Source of the DNA: Deltaproteobacteria bacterium
Lineage (GTDB): Bacteria; Desulfobacterota; Desulfarculia; Adiutricales; Adiutricaceae
Length of the DNA stretch: 64,000 nucleotides
Reading direction: 5' to 3'
NCBI GenBank assembly: GCA_031276865.1
Contig: JAISMF010000040.1
Span: forward strand, 29,829 to 93,828
Shown here in pieces: positions 53,939 through 63,104 of the stretch. Below the pieces are notes generated by a model. It searched no databases. It was not told the DNA's origin and saw only the letters and a list, made by a program, of their open reading frames with translations. Made by a program: the position numbers and the translations under genes. Every line of letters starts with the position of its first letter. The stretch's first letter is position 1.

Positions 53939-55330
53939 TTGTCTGGAAAGCGGACGGAAAAATACGTAGTGCCGGAAAAACACCACATACCGGGCCCCTT
54001 CGGGCCCCCCCGCGGACGCGTGGAGGCGGGAAGGAAACCGGAGTCCAAACCGGAGCTCTGGGCCCTGGTGGACTGCGCCTGCTTCTACTGCTCCTGCGAA
54101 AGGCTTTTCCGGCCGGATCTTAAAGACAAGCCGGTGGTGGTGCTCTCCAACAACGACGGGGGGATCGTGGCCATCTCGCCCGAGGCCAAGGAGCTGGGCT
54201 TTAAAAGGGGGGATCTGTACTTCAAAAAAGAAAAGGAGCTGAAAGCGGCCGGCGTGGCCGTTTTCAGCTCCAATTACGCCCTCTACGGGGACATATCGCG
54301 GCGGGTGGTTCAGACGATGGAATCGGTGGCGCCCGTCGTGCTCCAGTACTCGATCGACGAGGCCTTCGTGCCCTTCAACCGGACCCTGGCCTTGTCGGCC
54401 ACGGAGGTGGGCCAAGTCCTTTACGACCGGGTGCGCTCCTGGGTGGGCGTGCCGGTGCGGGTGGGCTTAGGCCCCACCCGCACCCTGGCCAAGTTCGCCA
54501 ACCACTGGGCGAAAAAGCTCTCCGGAGTGTTAGCGCTGGAGGCCGGAAGCCCGCTTTTGGCGGAGCTTTTGGCAAAAAGCCCCCCGGGGGACGTCTGGGG
54601 GATGGGGCGCCGCTCCGCGGCGAAGCTGGAGAAACGGGGGATAGACACGGCCCTGAAGCTTAGGGACATGGATCCATTGGAGGCCGGAAAGCTTTTAAGC
54701 GTGACGGGGCGGAGGACCGTCATGGAGCTTCGGGGGATCCAGTGCGTGACGGACGATCTCTCTCCGTCCTTCCGCAGGACCATGGTCTCCAGCCGCAGCT
54801 TCGGAACGAAGATAACGGACCCCGAGGCCCTGGCCGCGGCCGTGGCGGGCCACGCCGCCACGGCCGCGGAGAGGCTCAGGAAAGAGGGCCTGACGGCCCT
54901 GGGGCTCACCGTCTTCATCGAGACCAGCCGCTTCGGGAGGGATCCCTTCCAGGGGGGGGCCTCGATCGAGCTCAAAAGCCCGACGAGCTCCGCTCTGGAG
55001 CTCGTCGCGGCCGCCAAGAAGGCTCTCGCCTCCTGCCACGCCCCGGGAAAGCTCTACGCCAAGTGCGGGATCATGCTCCACGATCTTTTCAGCGCGGAGG
55101 AGGCCCGGCGCATGGACGGAACGCTCTTCGGCGGGGACGAAAGGGAGAGGACGGAGGGGCTCATGGGCGCCATGGACCAAATCAACCGCAAGTACGGGAA
55201 AAAAACCGTCCGCCTCGCGGCCGAGGCCGGAAAGAAGGCCTACTGGGATCTGCGCCGGGACAATCTCTCGAGGATCTCCACCACGGACTTCGATCTGCTG
55301 CCCCTGGTCTCGGCGGGGCGGGGCCGCTAA
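53939..55330 (+). CDS. umuC: Y-family DNA polymerase UmuC
   Basis: Catalytic subunit of translesion polymerase V, induced by DNA damage. Motifs in order: ALVDCACFYCSCERLFRPDL near 41-60 (family form ALVD-NNFYASCERVF), SNNDGGIVAISPEAKELG, YALYGDISRRVV, QYSIDEAFVPF near 137-147 with the catalytic D-E pair, and GVPVRVGLGPTRTLAKFANHWAK-type sequence. The little finger and the C-terminal DUF4113 segment (INRKYGKKTVRLAAE; ISTTDFDLLPLV) complete it. The N-terminus is extended: TTG 53939 is used, GTG 54020 is an alternative closer to the usual start. Its 3' end overlaps convergent umuD, not the usual umuDC order. Confidence 0.9.
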   Translation: MSGKRTEKYVVPEKHHIPGPFGPPRGRVEAGRKPESKPELWALVDCACFYCSCERLFRPDLKDKPVVVLSNNDGGIVAISPEAKELGFKRGDLYFKKEKELKAAGVAVFSSNYALYGDISRRVVQTMESVAPVVLQYSIDEAFVPFNRTLALSATEVGQVLYDRVRSWVGVPVRVGLGPTRTLAKFANHWAKKLSGVLALEAGSPLLAELLAKSPPGDVWGMGRRSAAKLEKRGIDTALKLRDMDPLEAGKLLSVTGRRTVMELRGIQCVTDDLSPSFRRTMVSSRSFGTKITDPEALAAAVAGHAATAAERLRKEGLTALGLTVFIETSRFGRDPFQGGASIELKSPTSSALELVAAAKKALASCHAPGKLYAKCGIMLHDLFSAEEARRMDGTLFGGDERERTEGLMGAMDQINRKYGKKTVRLAAEAGKKAYWDLRRDNLSRISTTDFDLLPLVSAGRGR

Positions 55331-55779
55331 ACTTTGTGGACGACGTAGGTCACCACCCCCCAGATCACGGCGCCCTCGCTCTCGGTTATGTCGAACTCCG
55401 GATACTCGGGGTTGTCCGGCGTCAGATAAACCCTCTCGTCTTTGACTTTGAGGCGCTTCACCGTGAGCTCGCCCTCCCAGGCGGCCACGACTATCCCCCC
55501 CGATCGCGCGGCCTTGGAGCGGTCCACCACCAACAGGTCCCCGTCCCGGATCCCGGCCCCGTTCATGGAGTCCCCCCGGACCTTCAAAAAAAAGGTGGCG
55601 GCCGGGTTGCGCACCAGGAGCTTGTGGAGGTCCAGATGCTCCTGGACGTAGTCCTCGGCCGGCGAGGGAAAGCCGGCCGAGACCGGAACGAAGAAAAGGG
55701 GGGCCCCCTCCTCCTCCGCGGCCCTGGTCTCCGGAAGAAAAACGGTGAATTTCAAAACCTTGAGCCCCAAGAGATCCAT
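55327..55779 (-). CDS. umuD: UmuD-like S24 peptidase (polymerase V accessory/SOS)
   Basis: Self-cleaving LexA/UmuD-type serine peptidase. Visible: the cleavage site A35-G36 in VSAGFPSP, the nucleophile S71 in VRGDSMNG, and the general-base lysine K108 in LTVKRLK. It is 150 residues with no N-terminal DNA-binding domain, as in UmuD. After RecA-stimulated cleavage, UmuD' pairs with UmuC to form Pol V. It is convergent with umuC, and the two stop codons overlap, so the 3' ends of their mRNAs are complementary. No operator like that of umuC is seen upstream of it. Confidence 0.88.
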   Translation of the reverse strand: MDLLGLKVLKFTVFLPETRAAEEEGAPLFFVPVSAGFPSPAEDYVQEHLDLHKLLVRNPAATFFLKVRGDSMNGAGIRDGDLLVVDRSKAARSGGIVVAAWEGELTVKRLKVKDERVYLTPDNPEYPEFDITESEGAVIWGVVTYVVHKV

Positions 55780-55800
55780 TTCAAGCTCTTTTCACGGCGG

Positions 55801-55831
55801 AAAAACAAAGACGCCCTCCCCGGGGAGGGCG
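55801..55831 (-). terminator. Terminator of the 55932 gene
   Basis: CGCCCTCCCC at 55812-55821 and GGGGAGGGCG at 55822-55831 form a perfect 10-bp palindrome; the reverse strand continues with CTTTGTTTTT (plus-strand 55801-55810). Confidence 0.7.
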
Positions 55832-55931
55832 CCGTTTTGGGTAAATTTCCGGCTCCGGCCGGACTTTTCCAGCTTCGGCCGGCGCCTTCCCCTCGGCCCG
55901 CTCGAAGGGTCTTTCAGCGAGGGGGGGTCTT

Positions 55932-56573
55932 TCAGTGCAGGCTGGCGCCGGGAGGCCGTTTAATCAGGGAGTCCAGTCCGGCGGCCGACTCGCCGGCCAT
56001 CTTCCGCATCTCTTCCAAAAATTCGCCGCTCCGGTAGAATTCCGGATCTTTTTTAGGGCGGACGCCCGCGTCCAGCTGGCACTCGATCCAGTAGGCGTCG
56101 TATCCGCGGCTTTCCAGAACCAAGGCGGCGTGCTTCCGAACCATGAAGGATATCAAAACCAAAGGCGGGTAGCCCTTCTCAAGGAGGATGGCGTCCAGGG
56201 ACGGCACGGCGAGCGGAGCGTCCCGGGAAGCGGGGTCGGGGAAGAGCAGCCTCCCCGAGCCGGTCAGATCCTTAAGCTCGGTTAAAAGGAGCAGGGCCTG
56301 CTCCGGAAGGGGGATCCGGTGGGAGGCGAGCCTGGTGGGGAGATACGCGCTATCGCCGACGCGGACCCAGGCGGGGGCGGTGAAGATCTTGTTTTCGAAG
56401 TCGACGTCCTCCCACCCGGACGAAAAGAGGATGGCCGGATCCACCAGGACGTACGGAAAAAGGCGAAACGCCAGAGACGAAAGCGGATGATCCGAGATGG
56501 AATCCAGGACTTTGAAATAGTCCGACAGACTGAAAGCGCCCCGTAAAACGCGCTTTCCGGGAATTTGAGCCAT
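55932..56573 (-). CDS. Integrase-like protein lacking catalytic residues
   Basis: 213 residues resembling the catalytic-domain scaffold of P4-type tyrosine recombinases: SSGWEDVDFENKIFTAPA near 51-68, HRIPLPEQALLLLTELKDL near 84-102, GRLLFPD, then LESRGYDAYWIECQLDAG near 155-172. The usual catalytic arginine before W-DVDF is replaced (VDPAILFSSGW), the H-x-x-R box reads SFMVRKH, and no tyrosine nucleophile is in place at the end. The N-terminal DNA-binding arm is missing. It therefore cannot recombine DNA; it may be a repurposed DNA-binding protein or a residue of a lost element. The frame is intact and ends with a proper terminator. Confidence 0.65.
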   Translation of the reverse strand: MAQIPGKRVLRGAFSLSDYFKVLDSISDHPLSSLAFRLFPYVLVDPAILFSSGWEDVDFENKIFTAPAWVRVGDSAYLPTRLASHRIPLPEQALLLLTELKDLTGSGRLLFPDPASRDAPLAVPSLDAILLEKGYPPLVLISFMVRKHAALVLESRGYDAYWIECQLDAGVRPKKDPEFYRSGEFLEEMRKMAGESAAGLDSLIKRPPGASLH

Positions 56574-58332
56574 TATCCGCTCCTCGGAGCCTCCTAAAAG
56601 GGCCCGCGCGTCCCCCTTTTGAAAAAAACCGGGCGATAAAAGCCGGCTTCCGCGTCAAATAATCCGGCGCGGAGGCGCGGCCGGCGAGCGCGCCGAACGT
56701 CCGCGCATGTCCGGTCCCCGTCCCTTTCTCTCGAGCGTTTCGGAAATATCCTCGCCTCCCTCCCCGGGGACGGAGGGAGGAGAGTCCGTCCGCCAGGGGG
56801 CGCGGCCGTTTTCGGCCGAATCAGCGAAGGCCCCGGCGTTTCCTGGAAGATCCCGGACCCCTCGACAAGCTCCGCGCCCTTCCATCCGGCATCCAGCGGC
56901 GCGTCCGCAAGCGCCGGGACGATGGGGAATAAACGAATAAACGAGGGATACCCATAAAGAAAAACGCGAGGAGCGGATGACCCTCCGCGCTTACGTTTTC
57001 GCTTTCGCCGAAAGGATCGCTCACGCGAAAGGCGTTTCGGGAAGAAGGTTAGACATTGGGGGGGTCTGAATTTTTTTTTCTGGTGAAACTCCTCCATCAT
57101 CGGGCGTTTGGCGGTCGGCGCCCGAAATTAATCGCCATAAATCGAACTTTCAGCGGAACCTAATAGTAAGGCTTTAGGCCCCATGTGTCAAATGAATTTC
57201 CGAAGCCGCGAAAAGCGTTTGGGCCCGGCGCGTAAACGGAAAAAAGGCGGACCTCTTCTTCCCTGACGCTGTCTTTTCCCCGATATTTAACCGGAGAGGC
57301 TTATCCCGCGGACGAAATCAGCGCGGCTCGCCGCGCTGATTGTATGTCCATCGGCTACCTGTAAGTATGAAATAGATATTGTTATAGTTTAAAAATTATT
57401 AAACACATACAATAGCATTAAAACTATTTTTTTAAATTTAAGACTTAAATATCATAAATAGCAATAATTAATAAACAAACAATCGAACGCGGCTTAGCGA
57501 CAAGAAAACGCTCGACACCTCGCGAGGATCTGAACCAAGCTGAAAAGCGCGCTATCGCGGAAAAAAAATCGTTATGCGTAGTTAAATATATTTTAGTATC
57601 ACAGTCTTTATAACTCTATTTATTGGATAAACAGTCTTTTCTTATTTTATCTTGTAATTCTAATAAAATATCATAATTTCTTTTTTCACTATATTAGATA
57701 CTATATCTATATTTATAAATGTAAATTTATGATCAGAATATTTTTCTAAAATTAAGAATTTTTCAAAAGCAGTACGGAATATTTGTTCAATTTTATCGGC
57801 ATAAACATCACTATATGTATTTTTCGTATCTTTAACTTTTTCTTTATCTTTCATTAAAAATATTCATAGTAATAATAATATATTTATATATATTATATAA
57901 TACGATCACACATGTTAATAGATAAATTATCTAACGACCTAAAGCCGCTCATGCGGAATTCATTCCACCAATCAATACCGGAAAGCTGGCCGTCAGCGTA
58001 AAGCGCGGAGGCGGACTAATCCAGATCCCCCACGCGAACTTATCGACTCCGCGCCGCGTCCCCGTCCCGAGCTCAAGACCTCAAGGCCCGCCCGGACCGG
58101 AACGGCCGCATCCTGTTGGTGGTGGAAAACTCCGTCCCTCGCCGCTTTTCCACTTTTTCCAAACGCCCCGCGTTTCATCCCAGGTCATGGAAAAATGCGG
58201 GAAATAAATGGAAAAATGCGGTGTTATCAATATTTTATACATATTTTAAAATTTTAAACTTTACTGTAGCGCTCATCTTCTAAAACGTCGGTGGAGCCTT
58301 TTTTCCGAAAAAACACCCCGCCGGCCGGTCCT
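56574..58332. other. 1.8-kb gene-poor region
   Basis: The only candidate gene is the small ORF at 57660. There is a perfect 12-bp hairpin, AATCAGCGCGGC at 57316-57327 paired with 57330-57341. The left part is GC-rich and unstructured in coding terms; 57360-57950 is AT-rich. A forward segment near 58085-58145 reads KARPDRNGRILLVVENSVPRR and may be gene debris. Confidence 0.5.
57660..57854 (-). CDS. Hypothetical small protein
   Basis: 64 residues beginning MKDKEKVKDTKNTYSDVYA and continuing with a helical stretch (KIEQIFRTAFEKFLILEKYSD). Its residue use looks coding rather than random, but no ribosome site is evident and it sits alone in AT-rich DNA. No family is recognised; it may be the 5' part of a truncated gene. 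Confidence 0.3.
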   Translation of the reverse strand: MKDKEKVKDTKNTYSDVYADKIEQIFRTAFEKFLILEKYSDHKFTFINIDIVSNIVKKEIMIFY

Positions 58333-59109
58333 TCAGAACCCCCTCTTTTTCAGAAAGTCAGCGAATTCCGGAAACCTCCTCAGGATCTCCACCTGAACCC
58401 AGCCTTTCACGGCCCAGCTCCCGGTCCTGAACTCCTCGAAAAGCTCCAGGAACTCACCTTCAGGGAGATATAAGGGATCCGTTTCGGAAAAAGAGGCCGA
58501 AAAAGCGCCCTCCATCCTTCCCGCCGGACGCTCGCCACCGATATTTTCGGCGGATTTCCCCGCCCCCCCTCCGGCCGGACGGATCGGAAATGGAGGATCC
58601 TCCCCGCCTTCGCGCCCCCCGCCTTGAAAAACCCCGTCTTTAAACATTTCCTCGCCGGAGATCCCGCCTGGCTCCATTTCCGACACCCTCGACTCTCCGG
58701 AGAAATATCGGCCATCCTCCGCGCCAGACGGGTATGGAGCCTCCGGCTCCCTTCCGCGGCCCCTTGAACCGCGGGACGTCTCGGCCGGGAAAGCCGTTTC
58801 CGGAGAGCCGTGGTTTTCCCTGGAATCCTTCTTCTCCGGAAACTCCCTCACGCCTCCGAATATCAGACGGTCGGCGGAGACCCGGAAAAGATTGGCGGCG
58901 TTCACGAGCCAGGCGGAGGGAACGACCCCCCTGGCCCTGGCCGTGGAAATTGAGGAGCGGGCGAGTCCCAAAAGAACGCTCAGATGAGAATCGGAGCGGG
59001 TTCCGGCGGCCGAATGCAGTCGCTCCAGGATCTCTCCCGCGGCCCGCGTCGATTCCCGGGTGACTCCATCCACGAGGCCCTGGGCGTCGGTCCCTCTGAT
59101 TTGTCGCAT
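58333..59109 (-). CDS. Phage CI repressor-like HTH protein
   Basis: Residues about 20-85 match the helix-turn-helix domain of phage CI-type repressors: AAGEILERLHSAAGTRSDSH, LSVLLGLARSSISTARARG and VPSAWLVNAANLFRVSADRL, the usual order of dimer helix, HTH and I-P-x-x-W-L segment. There is no S24 peptidase domain. Instead a long Gly/Glu/Arg/Pro-rich linker leads to a short acidic C-terminal domain (ETDPLYLPEGEFLELFEEF; GWVQVEILRRFPEF). Two dyads at 59172-59220 just upstream suggest autoregulation. The ATG has no Shine-Dalgarno, and a TTG-N17-like promoter sits close, so the mRNA may be nearly leaderless. Confidence 0.75.
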   Translation of the reverse strand: MRQIRGTDAQGLVDGVTRESTRAAGEILERLHSAAGTRSDSHLSVLLGLARSSISTARARGVVPSAWLVNAANLFRVSADRLIFGGVREFPEKKDSRENHGSPETAFPAETSRGSRGRGREPEAPYPSGAEDGRYFSGESRVSEMEPGGISGEEMFKDGVFQGGGREGGEDPPFPIRPAGGGAGKSAENIGGERPAGRMEGAFSASFSETDPLYLPEGEFLELFEEFRTGSWAVKGWVQVEILRRFPEFADFLKKRGF

Positions 59110-59171
59110 ATCGCACCATTTATGAACGCTTTATTAGCGTAAAACAAGAGCCGTGAATTGTTCGCAAATTG

Positions 59172-59220
59172 TTTCACAATTTGTGAAAATAGTTCACTAA
59201 TACCGTCATAATTAGTGAAC
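59172..59220. promoter_or_regulatory. Two operator dyads upstream of the CI-like gene
   Basis: TTTCACA at 59172-59178 with TGTGAAA at 59182-59188 (3-bp spacer), and GTTCACTAAT at 59192-59201 with its exact complement ATTAGTGAAC at 59211-59220 (9-bp spacer). Both share the half-site TTCAC. They lie 63-111 bp before the repressor start, as expected for an autoregulatory region. Confidence 0.65.
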
Positions 59221-60232
<1,012 letters not shown>

Positions 60233-61210
60233 TCAGTCGGCGTCGTAGGGTTTTATCACGTTCTGGGGGGTCCCGGCCAGAAACCGCCTCACGTTTTCCG
60301 CGGCGATGTCTATCAGGCGTTTTCTGGCCTCCATGGGCGAAAAGGCCAGGTGCGGGGTTATGACGCAGTTTTTAGCGGAGAGGAGTGGGTTGTCCGGTCT
60401 GGGAGGCTCGTCGATTAAGACGTCCAGTCCGGCGGCGTAAACCTTTCCCGAGTTCAAGGCGTCGGCCAGATCCCGCTCCACGATGAGGCCTCCTCGGGCG
60501 GTGTTGATTATTATGACCCGATCCTTCATTCTGGCGATTAGATCCTTGTTGATGTAGCCTTCCGTCTCGGAGGTCAGGGGAACGTGGAGGGAGATGACGT
60601 CCGAGGTGGTTATGAGCTCGTCGAAGCTCACGATGTCCCCCAGATCGTTCTCGTCGTAGGGGGGGAAATCGCTGTTGAAGGCGACGACCTTCATGCCGAT
60701 GGCCTTGCAGATTTGGCCGGTGGTGTGACCAATGGCCCCGTAGCCGATTATACCCATGATCTTCTTGTCCAGCTCGATTATAGGGAAATCCCAGTGGGTC
60801 CAGTCGGGATGCTTCCTCCATTTGTCCGTGCGGACGACATCGTCGTGGTGGCCAACGTGGCTGCATACCTCTAAAAGGAGCGCTATGGCGTACTGGGCGA
60901 CGGCCTCCCTGCTGTACTCCGGAATGTTGGTGACTGTTATATTTTTTTCTCCGGCGTAGGATACGTCCACCACGTCGTAGCCCGTGGTGAGGATCCCGAT
61001 GTAGCGCAGCTTGGGGAGCTTGTCTATCAGATCGTTTCCAAGCGCCGTGTGCTTCAGCATTACGAGTTCCGCGTCTTTAGCCCGTTCGATCACCAGTTCT
61101 TCCGGAGTGCGGTCGAAGATGGCGATTTTGTCCACGGTGTTCTTAATCGGATCCCAGGATAGATCCCCAGGATTTACCGTCGAGCTGTCAAGGATCACTA
61201 AATTTGTCAT
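60233..61210 (-). CDS. D-2-hydroxyacid dehydrogenase (glycerate dehydrogenase-like)
   Basis: NAD-dependent dehydrogenase of the D-isomer-specific 2-hydroxyacid family, reducing 2-keto acids such as hydroxypyruvate or glyoxylate. The Rossmann motif GIIGYGAIGHTTGQ is near 146-159; the catalytic set is the arginine in NTARGGLIVERDL near 230, glutamate in VLIDEPP near 258 and histidine in ITPHLAFSP near 284. DVSYAGEKNITVTNIPEY is typical of the glycerate dehydrogenase branch. The ATG at 61210 has AGAGGAG five bases upstream and is preferred to the GTG at 61216. 325 residues. The exact substrate is not determinable; no neighbouring pathway genes help. Confidence 0.9.
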   Translation of the reverse strand: MTNLVILDSSTVNPGDLSWDPIKNTVDKIAIFDRTPEELVIERAKDAELVMLKHTALGNDLIDKLPKLRYIGILTTGYDVVDVSYAGEKNITVTNIPEYSREAVAQYAIALLLEVCSHVGHHDDVVRTDKWRKHPDWTHWDFPIIELDKKIMGIIGYGAIGHTTGQICKAIGMKVVAFNSDFPPYDENDLGDIVSFDELITTSDVISLHVPLTSETEGYINKDLIARMKDRVIIINTARGGLIVERDLADALNSGKVYAAGLDVLIDEPPRPDNPLLSAKNCVITPHLAFSPMEARKRLIDIAAENVRRFLAGTPQNVIKPYDAD

Positions 61211-62144
61211 AGTCACTCCTCTTAGAATTCAGACTGTTAAAAATTAAGGTATGAAAAAATTTGTAAAAATATTAAGTCGCTGGATCGTTCATTTCCGGTT
61301 GTTTTATGTTTAAAACGATGTTGTCCATGCACCGTAAGCAAATATAGCGGATGAAAATGATCAAAAGACAAGCGGATGTCGCAGACGAAAAGAAAATAAT
61401 TGACGAAAAAATGGGAAATCATGATTCCTTCTAAACTATAAATCAGTAACTCCTAAGAGTCAACTTTATCACCTGGTTGTAACTTCGAGGCTTTAATTGC
61501 TACTTGTTTATAAGCGGTTACAAAACAGGTACATTTTTATGACCAAATGGAAAGTCAAATGTGAGATTCATAGCTTCATCGCCTGTTGTAGAGAGTTTTA
61601 TAACCTCGGAAACGCTTTTCACAACCGCTGAGAGTTTTAGTTCATTAATTGACATGGATAATTCTTCCTTTTATTTAGATCATGGATTTAAAATATAGAT
61701 TGTGATACATACATAATATTACTAATAATAATCTAAATAAACAAAAGTAAAAAATAATTATTTAAATTTTTATGAATAAATAACACAAATAAATGCAAAT
61801 AAAAACCATAAAACGATGAATTATATAACATAATTGATATTTTTAGTTCAAAATTTGAATTTAAAATATTTAATTTTATAAAATTTAAGCAAAACTAATA
61901 AAAATTTGTTATTTTTAAATCTTAAAAAATTGCATTTGCCTGATGGTTTATGGTAACCTCACTTATTGAAGGCTTTAATCCTTTAGCCTTCAGCTTCCTG
62001 GATTATCGTTACTATGGGTTATGGACTAAAACCTGCTATGTATAGAATCCTGTTGAAAAACTGGATTTTTTAGAATTTCTCTCAAGGAACTAATGTAAAA
62101 ATAAATTTGATTTACTTGTTGAATTTGATAAATTTGGATACATT
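61211..62144. other. AT-rich intergenic region
   Basis: Apart from the broken small gene at 61453-61655 (-), no feature is recognised. From 61680 to 61930 the sequence is strongly AT-rich. The upstream signals of the dehydrogenase (left) and PIN gene (right) must lie here. Confidence 0.5.
61453..61655 (-). pseudogene. Small OB-fold-like protein gene, frameshifted
   Basis: From the ATG at 61655 the reverse strand encodes 45 residues starting MSINELKLSAVVKSVSEVIK and reaching FDFPFGHKNVPV before a stop. Adding one T in the T4 run (plus-strand A4 at 61522-61525) continues the frame as FVTAYKQVAIKASKLQPGDK to a stop at 61453. The joined 67 residues look like a small beta-barrel, faintly like single-strand-binding proteins. 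AAAGGA lies 10 bases upstream of the ATG. It could also be two unrelated frames, or a sequencing error. Confidence 0.5.
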
Positions 62145-62606
62145 ATGAAATTTTATCTTGAAACTAGCATATTTAACCGTTATTTTGATGTTGATCCGAT
62201 TTTACATCCTGCTACTGTTCAACTTTTCAAGGAAATCGCTGCTGGCAAATTTGAACCTTATACTTCAGTGTTTGTAACTGACGAATTAGAAGCTGCCCCT
62301 AAAGATAAATCTGAAAAAATGCTCAATCTGATACCAAAATACAAAATAAAAGTGCTTCCTAAAGATCCTAATGCAGTTCTTATAGCTAATTTATCTATAG
62401 ACAATAAAATTATTCCAGAAAGATACAGAATGGATGCTATGCACATTGCTTTATCTACAGTTAATGGTTTAGATAAAATTATAAGTCTAAATTTTAAGCA
62501 TATTGTTAAAGATAAAACTCGAACTTTTACTGCATATATCAGTACTATTTATGGTTATTCTGTTATTGATATTAAATCACCTATGGAGGTAATTGATAAT
62601 GACTAA
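62145..62606 (+). CDS. PIN domain toxin-like ribonuclease
   Basis: 153 residues of the PIN (PilT N-terminal) fold, Mg2+-dependent RNases that act as toxins of type II toxin-antitoxin systems. Acidic residues are at the expected places: E6 in YLETSIFNRYF, E47/E49 in VTDELEAAP, D97 in RMDAMHIALS. The hallmark SLNFKHI near 114-120 is the family's (S/T)-W/L-N-F-x-H-I segment. The first acid is Glu instead of the usual Asp. It overlaps the antitoxin-like gene by 8 bp, with GGAGGT placed inside its own 3' end. AT-rich; mobile-type gene. Confidence 0.85.
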   Translation: MKFYLETSIFNRYFDVDPILHPATVQLFKEIAAGKFEPYTSVFVTDELEAAPKDKSEKMLNLIPKYKIKVLPKDPNAVLIANLSIDNKIIPERYRMDAMHIALSTVNGLDKIISLNFKHIVKDKTRTFTAYISTIYGYSVIDIKSPMEVIDND

Positions 62607-62775
62607 TTCAGATGCTAACGATGATTGGATTCATAGAGTACGTATCGAAATTTATGAAAAAACTAAGAATATGTCTACTGATGAATTTTTAGAGTATTTT
62701 AGAAGAAGTGGAGAAGAAACTGCTAAAAAATATGGCTTTACTATTGAAAAACCTTTAGATGAACAGAAAAGTTGA
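62599..62775 (+). CDS. Antitoxin-like protein paired with the PIN gene
   Basis: 58 residues, charged and helical: WIHRVRIEIYEKTKNMSTDE, then FLEYFRRSGEETAKKYGFTI. Small proteins of this pattern often follow PIN genes and are taken as antitoxins. ATG 62599 overlaps the PIN stop and has GGAGGT eight bases upstream, so the pair is translationally coupled. There is no obvious DNA-binding domain, so autoregulation by this protein is uncertain. It resembles the next gene product, suggesting tandem duplication. Confidence 0.7.
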   Translation: MTNSDANDDWIHRVRIEIYEKTKNMSTDEFLEYFRRSGEETAKKYGFTIEKPLDEQKS

Positions 62776-62808
62776 AAAAGACGTAGTAAATAGGTTCTTA
62801 CAGCGATA

Positions 62809-63003
62809 ATGAGTGTATTCTTGTACACCATTGAAAATGAGATTGATGCTATTCATTTGGATTATTACGAAAAAATTAAACACATGTCTAGCAAGGAACT
62901 GTTTGCTTATATTGAAAAAGAAGTAGCTCAAATCAATGATAAAGATGAATTCAAATCTATCGTAAGTATTGATGAACAGATTGTAATTAGAAAAAAAAAG
63001 TGA
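62809..63003 (+). CDS. Second antitoxin-like paralogue
   Basis: 64 residues; the core IHLDYYEKIKHMSSKELFAY aligns with the core of the preceding antitoxin-like protein (YEK-K-MS-DEF--Y), so the two are paralogues. The ends differ: an N-terminal MSVFLYTIENEID and a basic C-terminus (IVIRKKK). No PIN gene follows it, so its own toxin is missing, or both proteins serve one toxin. The ribosome site is weak. Confidence 0.55.
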   Translation: MSVFLYTIENEIDAIHLDYYEKIKHMSSKELFAYIEKEVAQINDKDEFKSIVSIDEQIVIRKKK

Positions 63004-63104
63004 TTGGACATAACATCATTTCAAGGAATTCTCTGCATAGTTACGATGATACTAGAATTTCATTGTTTCAAAATACAATTATCGAAATGAATAAAGGAAG
63101 ATAA

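Noticed and set aside
54742..56037. 431-codon forward frame spanning umuC, umuD and beyond
   Set aside because: Runs antisense to umuD and out of frame in umuC; composition is typical of a shadow.
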